DNA of 64,000 nucleotides from Ascaphus truei. Its lineage: Eukaryota > Chordata > Amphibia > Anura > Ascaphidae. Location: contig CM071570.1 in the NCBI GenBank assembly GCA_036426205.1, positions 7,395,747 to 7,459,746 on the forward strand, given 5' to 3'. Of the stretch, positions 1 to 10,817 are shown one piece after another (position 1 is the stretch's first letter; each line of letters starts with the position of its first letter). The position numbers and the translations under genes were made by a program. The notes beneath the pieces were generated by a model. That model ran no database searches, was not told where the DNA came from, and worked only from the letters and a program-made list of their open reading frames with translations.

Positions 1-1555
1 GGGAAGAGTGTTTTCCACAAGGGACAGCAGCTATCTATGATAGGCCCTGTGGGAATGGAGGTGCTGTACCAAGAGAAAGAACCACCCAGCACTGACATCC
101 TGTCCTGCTTGTTCCCAAATAACACCGGCGGATGCTCAGGGCCTTCCTGTGAACCAACAAGTAGCACCAACACCAGGTAACAACAGTGAATAAACCTTAG
201 GGTGGGGGAATACGTGTTACATTTATTAACTCCAATACTAGGAGAAGGGTATAAGTACATGGCCATTATGCTATGTACAATCCAATTTTAATATAGGGAT
301 GATATATGTTATATAAGCTACTATTGATATATACAGGGGATTGGATTCTGCATCAGCTGAATACTGGGGGTGCACTCAGGGATAATAGTACTTAGGAAAC
401 TATGAGAAAACAGAGTCCCTGTTTGGATATGCACTCCACCTTATATGTGTAAATTATACATACTGCAAAGATATGGTGTGTACCACCTTCACTGATTTGA
501 AATATTTTATTTATTATTGAACAAAAGGAAAACAAAAAAAGTAGATTAAAACTAAAACTCGCAACAGTGCATATTGTAGAACTGCAGGTCAATGTATAAT
601 AATATTGTCCCTGCTAATACGAAACTGTGAACCTAACCTAACAGATGCCAGGTATAGCCTGATCTTGCCCACCATGGGCTAAACACAACAACCAATATCA
701 TATATATATATATATATATATATAACATCTAATATACTATATAATATAATATATATTATATATACTAAAAACTATATATATATATAGTAGGTGTCATGAT
801 ATTGTTGAACACATATTTTCCCTATTATTAATTGAGTCTGTTCACTCAGTAACTATATGTCTGTATGTTTAGTTTTGTCCCATTTATTTTAACTACTGTA
901 TATACCCATTAAAGGTTACATTTTAATAAAGTCACAATTCTATGAATAGAGTACAATTCTAAGGGGGTCCCGTTCTTGTCTCGGCAAGTTTTTGTTTGCT
1001 ATTATTTCCATTAGGCACAAAAATATATTAAATCGATATACAGATAAACAGCCGTGGCTGGCATATTAAGATTCTAAAGTATGTAAAACCATAAAATCAC
1101 TTATCACAAATAGACATATGAGCATTTGACATATAGTGCATCTATAGCCATGTTCACTATTTTCTTCTACTTTTTGTAAGTTCTCAGAGAAGCAGCAATC
1201 ACTCTCCCCCCTCCTGCCTACCACCTACGTTTCTATTTCTTCTCCTCTCCCCTCTTCTCTCTTATCCATAAAAGTGTTAAGAGCACGACGCCTGCACACT
1301 CTGGCCCAGATCCATAAAAGGATGCTAAACTTGGATCTGGGCCTCTTGTCTGTCAATCTTTTAAAGCTGAGTGAGCTACCTCACCTCCACCTTGTCATAA
1401 TATGTGATCTCTTACAGCTGCAGAAGCCAGCCTCTCACTTAAGCTCTGTGCTGCATTCATTATTTCCACCATGGCCATAAGGTATGGGGAAACTGTTACA
1501 GATACTGCAGCTTTAGAGCTATTTGGAGCATGAAATAAAAAAATAGAGGAGTCAA
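1..1555. other. AT-rich sequence, no gene seen
   Basis: I see no gene or classifiable element here. The only clear structure is an alternating TA tract near 695-725, with further AT-dinucleotide runs to about 785. The short open frames carry no recognisable domain. Confidence 0.6.
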
Positions 1556-1850
1556 AATGATATGTTTTGTAGAAATGTATACAGCAAAAACAAAATGCCT
1601 CTTGTGGGTCAATTCGCTGTCTCAGACAGATCTGCAACCCTGCCTTTATCCATTATCGCTTATTCCCTAATGCTTTCACTGCAGCCAGGGATTCTGGGTA
1701 ATGACATGCAAATGAGCACTGCGTGAGTCACTCTTTACTTCTTAACCATTTTATCGTGGATCCCTCTAAGCTTATGCCTGCCGCATTACACACATTTTCA
1801 GCACAGCGTGGGTTACAGAAGTGTGACATTTTTGCAGAAGATGGCAAACC
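1556..1850 (-). repeat. Ribozyme-associated interspersed repeat, copy a (decayed)
   Basis: This stretch matches the body of the repeat arrayed at 23.87-25.05 kb. Shared landmarks in order are the CTGTCTCAGACAG-like block, the CTGCAACCCTGCCTTT block, the GGGATTCTGGGTAATGACA block and ATGCAAATGAGCAC. The hammerhead end seen in other copies is not recognisable here. Strand is given as minus because the ribozyme motifs in sister copies read on minus. Confidence 0.6.
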
Positions 1851-2450
1851 AGGCCTTTTTTTTTTCTTTTTTCCTCACCCAAACTTTTTGGAATAATTAA
1901 AAAAATATAGCAAAATGTATTTGCCAAGCATTACATTAATTTGTAGGTCATATAACCATATACTTCAATTTTATAAACTGTTGACCACTATAACTCACAA
2001 CATTTTCACAAATATGCAACATTGTAGAGAACAACAGAAAGAAAAAAATTGTTAAGCATTTTTGGAGCACTTCACAAATATGTAGTGTTTTGGTATGATA
2101 CCTTGCTTTTGCATAGAGGTAACATCCCACAGTATTCCTTTAGAAATGCCTTAAATGTTATGGTGGGTAAAAAAAAGTGACAATAATCCTCCACCGTATA
2201 GTATACAGCAAATGAAAATATCACTTGTGAGCACATTCATGTCTCAGACAGTTCTGCAACCCTGCCTTTCACGATTATCTGCTAGCATAGTGTTTACGCT
2301 GCATTAGGGGATTCTGAGAAATGACATTCAAATGAGCACACAATGTCACCGTTTGCTGCAAATCCATTTTGACATGGACCCCTTGTAAGCTTATGTTATA
2401 CAGCTTTTCAGCACAACCTGTGTTAAAAAAGTGAATAGCCAGTAAACCTG

Positions 2451-3215
2451 TGTAACGGGTTTTCTGGACTGGCCTGACCCACCCAATCTCATATTGGCCC
2501 CTGTGGTCTAACCAGTCCCCATTACAGTGTGATGTCTGGTGGTGCACCTGTTGGCAACAGGACTCCTGAGTCTCCCGCATGATAGTGTGTGGGGATTTGC
2601 CAACCCAGACAGGCAGCTGAGGTAGTGTGCTTGAGTCCTACCTAGATCCAGTGCAGCGCCTCCACCTCATCAGGATCCCTGCTGTCGCTTGGGGATGGTC
2701 CTGGTGAGGAACTCCTCCGTGGTGCTCCTCTCGGTGCAATCACTCCACACTTACACACAAAAGTATATTTCAACAGGGTCATCTTTATTAGTACGGTGGG
2801 CCAGCTGCCCTCCACAATGGGTGTGTTTAGCCCTCCATTGTTCACCGTACTTCCCTTTGAAAGGTATAGTCCTCCTAATGTAGGGATTCCCTATCCCCGC
2901 AGGGATGTCTCCCCTGTGACCAGGTCCCTGGTCACAGTTACATACACTGTCCTCCCAACAACTTCTTAACTCCTCTATAACTCAGCAACCACTAACTTTT
3001 GATCAGTGCTGTGTCTTATGTATCCTCTGGGGGCTGACACAACTCTGACATCACTAACCATGGATTCAGAGCATGTGACCACTCCCATCCATACATAGGG
3101 CACCTCACCAGGGTGTGAAGGTAAACCTCTATGATTACTGCTGGCATGCCCATATCTTACCAGGCCTTACTGTCAGCAGGAGAGATGACTGCAGCCATTT
3201 TACAGCATGGCTACA
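2451..3215 (-). mobile_element. Solo LTR, family 1 copy A
   Basis: A 765-bp unit begins TGTAACGG and ends GGCTACA on the plus strand, so it has TG...CA ends. It is flanked by CCTG at 2447-2450 and 3216-3219. Read on minus, a polyadenylation signal AATAAAGATG lies at 2780-2789 and a TATA-like TACATAAG near 3012-3020, so the LTR is in minus orientation. No internal retroviral or gypsy sequence adjoins it, which indicates LTR-LTR recombination. It matches the LTRs at 46585-47383 and 56941-57751. Confidence 0.88.
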
Positions 3216-3220
3216 CCTGT

Positions 3221-3268
3221 AATACTCACAGACAGCAGTTTCAACCTTTTGGGTCTCTTCAGTGTGAG
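3221..3268 (-). ncRNA. Hammerhead ribozyme core (type I arrangement), all core positions present
   Basis: Read on minus the order is stem I strand CTCACA, then CTGAAGA (matching CUGANGA), stem II GACC with loop CAAAA and GGTT, then GAAA, a short stem III segment ACTGCTGT, then C (a GUC cleavage site), then TGTGAG, which pairs perfectly with CTCACA. Stem II has one G.T wobble. Stem III is only about 2 bp in a monomer, as in the minimal type I hammerheads reported from Penelope-like elements and small animal retroelements. Sister copies have a palindromic ACAGCTGT here, which would let two copies pair. Activity is untested. Confidence 0.72.
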
Positions 3269-3497
3269 GAAAATACACAGTATAAAATGACTATGCATAT
3301 TGAGTAAATTTATCAAGCTATAGATTTTGGACCATGGATTATATATTTCTCACTGCTGCAAAATAATGGTGTACTAATAAAGAGATCGTCTGCTCAGCAT
3401 TTGTAGTTAATACGTACTGGAGGGGTCCTATTAGGGAATGAAATTGGCTAATATTTTGATAAGAAAGATTCCCTTAACTATGCACTCAAGGACCTCA

Positions 3498-3548
3498 ACT
3501 AATTACCCCTGAAGAAGCTCAGCCGGAATGAAACGCGCGTTGAGTAGT
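3498..3548 (+). ncRNA. Hammerhead-like motif, degenerate
   Basis: CTGAAGA lies at 3509-3515, one extra A follows, then a decayed stem II region, GAAA at 3530-3533, the palindrome ACGCGCGT at 3533-3540, T at 3541 and GAGTAGT. The upstream strand keeps only part of the complement to GAGTAGT. The core letters survive but stems I and II are weakened, and the extra A departs from the canonical core. Self-cleavage is doubtful. Confidence 0.5.
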
Positions 3549-3700
3549 CATAACGTCAGGCACTATGATGTCATGACCGCGCCTGAGATGCTGGTCTCAG
3601 CAAGCTGCATACATTTCAAGCATAGCATTTTGGACAACTACAGAGGGGCTTCCATATTACTATTCATCTATAGATAGATAAACTATGATGTGGACCCTAT

Positions 3701-3995
3701 GCCGTGCTAGTGATCCTAATTCTCCTGCATGTGTTCTCATGCCATGTACCGTATGGTGCTGTGCCGTATATGTGCACAGTAAGTGAAAAGCCTCACCCCC
3801 ACCTGATACATAGTGACTGAGAGTATACGCTATGAAAAGCAAGTGGCTTGCTTTTCGTAGCGTATACTCTCAGTCACTATGTACAGTATCAGGTGGGGGT
3901 GAGGCTTTTCACTTACTCTGCACATTTACGGCACAGCACCATACGGTACATGGCATGAGAACACATGCAGGAGAATTAGGATCACTAGCACGGCA
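3701..3995. repeat. Long near-perfect palindrome, arms about 145 bp
   Basis: The left arm starts GCCGTGCTAGTGATCC at 3701 and its reverse complement ends at 3995. The arms meet at a 3-base spacer (TGG, 3844-3846), with AAAAGCAAG facing CTTGCTTTT. Only scattered mismatches and a few indels separate them. A single strand would fold into one long hairpin. Confidence 0.9.
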
Positions 3996-4291
3996 GTTGG
4001 TTTCAGTACCTGCCTCCTTTTTGTTGTGTTTTTTTGTTTGTCAGTTTGCTTGTTTCGGCCACATTATTTACACTGCACAAGTAAGTATCATCTTTCACGT
4101 ATGTTATTAGATTTGCAGCACTTTAAAACACTTTGTGTTTCTTATATCACCTCATCCCACATCATACTCCGTTCCCCGGCTGAGTACCCTATTATTTTTG
4201 TCACAGTATCGCTGCTCTATTTAGTTTTTATTTATAGTTATCCTCTCATAGTTCATTTTATCCATTATTAATGAAAGTTATATTTTACTTG

Positions 4292-5156
4292 TGTAACCCT
4301 TTTATCCCACCCCCCCATAAGTGATCTGGGGGGGGGGGGTATTCTCCTTCACTGGTTACACAGGGGTATTGGTGCTGGAACCTGCTGGAACAGGAGGGCT
4401 GAGGGCTCTGCGGTGGTGTGGGGAGAGCCAGGACAGGGACAGAGAGTGGGACAGGTTACCTTGATGTGGTCATCTCTGGGTGGTTGCAGCACCTCCAGCC
4501 AGTAGGTATCCTCTGGGTCTTCAGTGGAGGGACCCCCACTGACACTCTTCACATACCAGAGACAGGGATTCCACACAGCAGTATCTTTCTGTAGCTTTAT
4601 TTCAGTGTATCAGCACAGCAGCATAGCAGCACAGCATCTCATTATCACAGCAGCACAGTATCATCAGTATCATTCCTGACTCTCAAGCTCAGAGCCCTGG
4701 CTAGCATCTTGTTCTTCTTGGGCCCCCTCCCTCCTACGCAGCATGGGTGGAGGGAGAGAGAGAGTTCCTGTAATTACTCCTCTCAGTAGATCAAAGACTC
4801 AACTGACTCATTAACTTACTGGCTAACTGACTAATTAATTTAGGAGGTGTGTCTCAATTGGAACATCTCAAGGGAGTGTCTCTAACTTTGAATCTTTACA
4901 AGACAAAGCCGGATACAGATTGGCCCACACACAGCAGGGGGCGTTCCAACCAATATCCACCCCTTTGATTGACAAACCTCAGGTTGCAAGGCCCGCTCTT
5001 GAATATGGCTACATATTCTTGAATATGGCTACATATTCAAGGCTAAATAAACATACAGGCCTTTTGAAAGAATTAACCTTTCCACTGCCTGTTCTAACAG
5101 GACTGACAGAGGAAAAGCCCCAGAACAAGAAGTAACTGCCGGGAGGCCATGTTACA
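4292..5156 (-). mobile_element. Solo LTR, related family (copy E)
   Basis: An 865-bp unit begins TGTAACCC and ends ATGTTACA, with the 4-bp duplication CTTG at 4288-4291 and 5157-5160. On minus, AATAAAGC lies near 4592-4599 as a polyadenylation signal, giving minus orientation. The terminal sequences resemble those of the solo LTRs at 9786 and 2451. It contains a poly-G run near 4329 and a 20-bp direct duplication near 4998-5038. It lies inside the older fold-back element. Confidence 0.85.
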
Positions 5157-5208
5157 CTTGTTAGTGGAGGTCCTTGAGTGCATCGTATAGGGAATCTTTC
5201 TTGTCACA

Positions 5209-6335
5209 ATGCTGCAAAACATTTGAAGAAAACAAGTGTGTTTTACCCATTATTTCAGTTGGTACCTTACGAATTATTGTTAGTGTAAATGATCTGTGAC
5301 TCGTCTTTCATATCTTATTAGGTACACTACTCAAAATGTTTAAAAGATTACTTGCAATAAACACATGGGAAGCCGAAATGAAAAGAAAGGGCAAAAATAG
5401 AGAATTAGAAATTCAACATTCTGTTCTGAAAGATGGATAGACAATTATTGTTCATCTGTCATACTTTTTAAAATTACTGTTTAATCTATTGAAACGGAAA
5501 CTTACAGTATATTTACTTGTCTGTGACCCGTTATATTTTATGACTAATTTCCTATAAAAATCAATGGCTTCTATTCCAGCTCAACATTTAGCAGCAGGAC
5601 TGCAGTTAATCATCCTCTTCAAAGCCATTATTCCGAGTAGTTATTTAAGGAACAGGAGCACTAAATAACCTAGTGAATAAAAGCAGGGTAATCCCGAACT
5701 CCAGTGCAGGTCAACATGCATTCACTTGTATGTCAGTTTTTGTGTAATAAAAAGTAACACAAATTCCTGGATGCTCAAGAATGCGACAAGTGACACAATC
5801 AAAAGTGATAGAAAGGTAAATTCCCTTTGAATGTTTAGATATGGAAAAAGGAATCTTACAGTTAAAATGCTTGATATTTCATCTTCGAGACAATAAATGC
5901 TGCACTGTCTTCAATGGACCATTGTGGACAAGAGCAACAGCTATGACTAGACATATGAGAGTAAGTCTTTAAATAAGCTTGCTAGTGGATGTAACCAAAT
6001 GGTACAAATCCTTGAAAGGTTTTGAAAATGATTTAGGTTCTTAGGAAAAGTTTTGAACTTGCATATTTTTGCACCTAGGATATCAGTGTTACAATGACAA
6101 GAATATGCAACGAATACAATATTTATTTTGGATCCAGAAAAGTTTAAATGTGTAGATAAATCTAATATGGGTCTCTTCTTTCACTTACCGCATTACGGAA
6201 GAAAGAAACCTCCTGCTCGCCTGATGTTACCGTATTACTCTATAATGTTCTTGACAATTATTTTCCTCATCTACTGTATAGTGAATAATAGTTTTTTCTG
6301 TACAGCACTGACTGTACATATACAGTAGTTGTATC
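5209..6335. other. No gene or clear element seen
   Basis: This is AT-rich sequence. I find no coding similarity, inverted termini or tandem repeats that I can support. Confidence 0.5.
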
Positions 6336-6339
6336 TTTG

Positions 6340-6530
6340 CAGGCATGGGTCCCTGCTGTGTAGAGCTTACAATCTATCTGTTGGTGCTTAAGACACAGGA
6401 AGGTAAATTGACTTGCCCAAGGTCACAAGGAGCCAACACTGGGATTTGAACTATATTCCCCTGTGTCAAACTCAGTGTCATTGTTTTCAGAATCATAGCC
6501 TTTAATCACTGAGCCCAACATTCAGCCTTG
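6340..6530 (+). repeat. MIR/L2-like CORE-type interspersed repeat
   Basis: The segment contains ACTTGCCCAAGGTCACA, then GGGATTTGAAC and a final TTTAATCACTGAGCC. This order matches the conserved part of MIR/L2-derived sequences in vertebrates as I recall them. It shows no intact pol III A and B boxes. Element class rests on motif recognition only. Confidence 0.5.
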
Positions 6531-6754
6531 CTTCAATTGATATTTTTTGTCATCAATACAACTATGTGTCCATATGCCATAGGATTTTACAACAGAGCTA
6601 ATGTATGGTTTTCTAATTGTCAGTTCACAGAATTAAACATAAAACAGTCAATTTTTCAGTGACGTTTTACATAAATCTAATTAGAGATGTGCAAACTATT
6701 CAAAATTCAATCATAACATTTTTAGCAGTTTTTATTATTATAATAATTATTGTT

Positions 6755-6755
6755 A

Positions 6756-6788
<33 letters not shown>

Positions 6789-7000
6789 CTAATTTTAATG
6801 TTAAAAAGGATGTGACATCACTTTAAGTGATGATGTCACATCCTTTAAAACTAATGGAACATATCACATGGTACAGGATCCAATGGGATTGTCTTCAATC
6901 CCATGCCGGCTTCTCGCTAGACAGAAAATCTTTCATTTACTCCTTGAAGCGAGGGTCTAGAAAATTGGCCCAAAGATATACTTCCTTAGTGTTTACAGAT
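6755..7000. repeat. (ATT)n tract and partial copy of the fold-back family
   Basis: An (ATT)n microsatellite lies near 6757-6786. At 6806-6846 AAGGATGTGACATCACTTT faces a near-perfect inverted copy. The following CACATGGTACAG...CAATGGGATTG...TCAATCCCAT segment matches parts of the fold-back at 17201-17601 and the copy at 26861-27105. Confidence 0.55.
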
Positions 7001-7019
7001 ACTACACGGGGATAGTTTC

Positions 7020-8640
7020 TGAAATAGTGAAGAATGGCATTCACCAGTTTCAATAATAGAATATTATCATTTTTGTCACACAGACTGTATGCAAACAATG
7101 GTAATTTCTAGTAGGAATATAAATGAAAGGATTTGGCTGATGTCAGCAATGTCATTGCTGATCAGAATGGTAGCTTCCTCAAACGCCTCAGTAACCCACA
7201 CAGCACCCCCGCTCCCCCACTCCCTTCCAACAAATGCCGCTGGTTAGGTAACAAGTATGCTCCTTCGACGAGCCTGGAGGTTACCATGAGGGGGTCAAGT
7301 ACAAATGCTGCTTTATTCCTAGGAGGATATGTTACTCTTCTCTTTGTTTCCATTAATTAGTCTTTTCCGGCTACTCTCACCATGGCCATTACCACAATGA
7401 CCACCATGCCAGTGAATGATTTTGCCAATAGCAGATATAATAGTTTTTATTATAATTCACTGAGTGTGAGTGATTAGAAAATGACCCTGTACTGTGTGGA
7501 AATACTCCCTGTGTCTCAGCATTAAGAGAATTGTGATTTTAGCATTTTTAGCACAACTGTAATATAGACTGACTAATCCTATTGACTGGGGAATGAGTTT
7601 TATGTGACTGAAAAATGGGAAGTTTTGCATGGTATGTGACCTCATGCAATAGTTTTGCATATCTCTAGCTCTAATCTTCTTAACAATAAAATCATACCGT
7701 ACTTGTGAAGCGCCCATGAGTATTCTCGTTATTAAGCTGCTAAAACATTGAACTGTTTGACTGCATGTATTCACTAAACTAAAATAAAGTATTGTGTGCA
7801 ACATCATTTTAATTGGCACTGAATTTACCAGATGCCAGGTTTGTAGTTTTGCATTGTTTACCTATTTTCTCCATAGACTCACTGGATTTAAATATGGAAA
7901 TTATCATTACCTGCATAATGTTGAATCTTCCTTTGTACTGTATTGTGTTAGATAATGTTTATACAGAACATGATCTGTGAAGTTTCGCTGCTCTAATTTT
8001 ACTTGGATTAATACACAGGAGATTTTCAATGATAACATCTGGAGCTATGAGTTTTTGATTACATAAAGCGCATATCACTTAACCAGATCATGTAAATCAG
8101 ACTTTCCATTGAGATAAAAAATGTACCCATATACTGTAAGAGCTTATCTGTTTTTAAAAAGCTGCATCAAATTGTAAAATATATTTATATTAGTATTTAA
8201 AACACTATAGGATCAACAGCATCATGGATCATGCACTGTCATTATCACTTTCTCCTAGTACACATGCATGCTTGTAAACTTAACAGTTACTTAAGACATG
8301 TTATACTGTACATTACAAAAATGATTGAATTACAACCTTTAATTACTATTACTGTATAACTAAAATGTATACTCTAATAAAATCGAATAACTAATGAATG
8401 TGCAGATGTAGCAAGACTTACTGTTTTTGGTACCGTGACTAGGCTTGAGATTCCACCTGTTGGGAACACTTTATTAATCCCGGTACGGCCAACAAAATTA
8501 TTTGTTGGTTTATTTATTTAATTGCAATTCAGTAATGTATGTGTCCGACAGATTGCACAATGAATCTCTGTCTATTAAACCAGCAAATGCGTTGTCAACA
8601 ATGACACACCCACAATGAAAACAGAACAGCATGGCAGAAG
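7020..8640. other. No gene or clear element seen
   Basis: This is mostly AT-rich unique-looking sequence. A 120-codon frame on minus (7457-7819) has no recognisable domain and looks like chance. Confidence 0.5.
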
Positions 8641-9190
8641 CCGCAGCAACCACCGCCGCGTTCATAGCACCAGACACCCATCCCCTGGCAACCCCACCTC
8701 GAACCCAGCAGATCCCACTCCTTCAGTTTGAATGGGACTGCCAGGGACCCCCGCTGTGTTAATCCGATGGGCCATTAGTCTGTCTGCAGAAATGTCACAG
8801 AAATGTTGCAGCATTACTGGGGTATTGCCCCAGAGTTTCCAAGGCAAATGTTCGATACTCGTGGCTGCATCAGTAGCGGGGAACAATGCAGACACAGCTC
8901 TTGCTTTGGTGGTTACAACGTGCGTCTCCTGGGTGTGATAGCTGCATCTGGCTAAACCGCTTGTGATGGTAGTTAAGTCCTTGTCTCCTCCCCCTGATGG
9001 AGTCCCAGACATTGTAAAAGGGGCACGGCTATGGCTTTCATGCCAAGCCACACATACTTTGCAAAATTAGAATTTGCATCTTGCAAACTCTGCACACGAT
9101 TCTCCTGATTTTGGTGGGAACTGCTCTCCGACACCAGGATCCTCCTCAGGGACCCTAAATTCACACCAGTGCATGCTTGGAGTTCCATCT
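8641..9190 (-). other. Moderately GC-rich segment with unrecognised open frames
   Basis: Two minus-strand frames (8662-9051, 129 codons, and 8973-9188, 71 codons) overlap in different phases. The second contains a polar stretch (SSSHQNQENRVQSLQD) that could be a coiled coil, and could hint at a decayed retroelement gag or pseudogene. I recognise no family and assign no function. Confidence 0.3.
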
Positions 9191-9452
9191 TGAGGTGCTA
9201 TTGTTTCAAGCAGCCACACCATTGGCATACTCTACATGCACTGTTAACAATGATAGGTGAAGGCTGGTAGTCCCTTCTTGGGGGTGATATCTTTCAAGCG
9301 GTACACACTATTTGCATACAACCACGTTTACTTGGTTGATACCATTGGTTTCACGCAGATCTCAGCCCTGGAACATGTAAAAATAGGAGTATATCGCAAA
9401 AAAATCCAGCTTGGGGGTGCTATCTTTCAAGCGGTCCACACCGTTGGCGTAT
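9190..9452. repeat. Three copies of a ~42-bp motif at irregular spacing
   Basis: Related 42-bp segments occur at about 9190-9231, 9278-9319 and 9410-9451. They share CTTGGGGGTGCTATCTTTCA, then AGCGGTCCACACCGTTGGC-like sequence. Spacings are about 88 and 132 bp, so this is not a simple tandem array. The minus strand of two copies could be read as YANGVDRLKDSTPK-like peptide, but the third has a stop. Confidence 0.7.
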
Positions 9453-9785
9453 TACCCATGTGCACTTGGCTGTTTCCATGTTTTTCACGTGCATCTCAAT
9501 TTTTAATGTGAAGGGACATGGCTATGATATTGTGGGTTTCAGGCACCTCTCAGATTTGCAATTGTCCCAGACAAGGTATAAAACAGCCCTGAGGGCAAAC
9601 TATGACTGGGCCTCACTCAGCCTCCATTGAGGCTTCAGTTTCCTTCAAGGTAAAATGTTAATGAATCATGCTCCATCTGTATGAGAAAAGGATTTTCAAG
9701 GAGAAAGAAGTAAACAAAATACTATTTAATTACATACAGTTTAGGCACTGTGTGGAAAATGAATATTTGTTTTAACATATATAAT

Positions 9786-10813
9786 TGTAACCCATGTTCC
9801 CCCCCCCCCCAGACACAGATGCCATATCTAGGGTGTAGTGAGGGCTGGCTACATGTATGTGGGTGGTGCATACCTGACGGTAACAGGAGGGCCTGAGTCT
9901 CCCGCGGTGATGTCGGGGATACAGGACCAGGCTTCTGGGGTATATGCATCCATCTTCTCCTTAGCAACGGTGCAGCGCCTCCATCCTCTATAACTTCCCA
10001 GAATGTGGGGTAGAACCCTTATAGAGAATTAACCCTGGTCCCAGGGTGAATGCTCCAGAATACACACACAGTCTGATGTAAAACCGCAATGTCTCTTTAT
10101 TGTCTCTTATCACAGCAGCAGCACACAGTAGCCACAGTTCAGATACAGCAGCAAGTCCTGTGCAGCAGGCTTTCAAATGTATTGGTATTCCTCCTCTCCT
10201 TCCCTCCAGTAATGTCTCCAGACAGGATGGTCTGGATGGGGCCTCAATACCCCTGCCTCCACCTCCACCATGGTAGGCCCTGTGGGTGAGACTAGATCTC
10301 CTTCCCCTCACCCCCTGAGCAGGGTGAGGGCATTGGTCCACCTCTATATAGGTCTGTCCTTATCTCCTCTTGGTCCTACAGCACTTCAGACCGGACACTC
10401 TCCTCAGCTCCCATCTGATGCTCCCAGGCTGACCAGCTACCCGCGCAGCTGTCACAGGGTCATCTCTCCTTTCTCTGGTGCAGCAGACACACTGCTCTCC
10501 AGAGACTCCAAACTCTCACAGGCCTGACAGACAAGACTCAACTCCATGCAGAACTGACTCTCCAACAGACTGAACTCAACTGGGGCTCCACACACACAGG
10601 ACAGCCTACTAAATAGACTCAGCCCCGCCCCCTATTATGTCAACAGGACCTCCCCTCTGTCTTGCCTGCACAGAGTTCAGGGGCCTGCCTCCACCACAGA
10701 GGCGGGGCTTGGTGAGGGGGAAAAACCCATGGTCACTACTGGCGCCTGCCCTTACCAGGACTTACTCCAGTAGTAGAAGAATAAGTAGCCCGTTCTGTTT
10801 ACAGGGGACTACA
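9786..10813 (-). mobile_element. Solo LTR (copy D), ~1.03 kb
   Basis: The unit begins TGTAACCCATG and ends GGACTACA, with TAAT at 9782-9785 and 10814-10817 as target-site duplication. On minus it has CTATATAG near 10342-10356 as a TATA box and AATAAAGAGACA near 10089-10100 as a polyadenylation signal, so it is in minus orientation. A C-run follows the plus-strand start. No internal region is present. Confidence 0.86.
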
Positions 10814-10817
10814 TAAT

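Larger units (their letters stand above)
2145..3290 (-). repeat. Ribozyme-associated repeat, copy b, split by a solo LTR
   Basis: The same repeat family runs from about 2145 to 2450 and resumes at 3216 after a solo LTR. The left part carries the shared GTCTCAGACAG, CTGCAACCCTGCCTTTC and AAATGAGCACACA blocks. The right part carries the hammerhead core (3221-3268, minus strand). The 4-bp duplication CCTG on both sides of the LTR shows the LTR landed inside this older repeat. Confidence 0.72.
3464..5208. repeat. Fold-back element with hammerhead-like motif, interrupted by a solo LTR
   Basis: The outer ends are inverted copies of each other: the segment around 3464-3500 (AAGAAAGATTCCCT, then GCACTCAAGGACCT) recurs in reverse complement at about 5166-5208. 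Inside are a hammerhead-like motif (3498-3548) and a long palindrome (3701-3995). A solo LTR at 4292-5156 splits the right part. With the LTR removed the element is about 0.88 kb. I infer a Penelope-type terminal repeat in inverted arrangement; no coding sequence remains. Confidence 0.6.

Noticed and set aside
695..790. AT-rich tract as a regulatory element or origin
   Set aside because: It is a simple TA-dinucleotide microsatellite with no supporting context.
8662..9188. Possible gag or cellular pseudogene
   Set aside because: Polar and coiled-coil character alone is not enough; I could not identify any family motif, so it is listed only as unrecognised.
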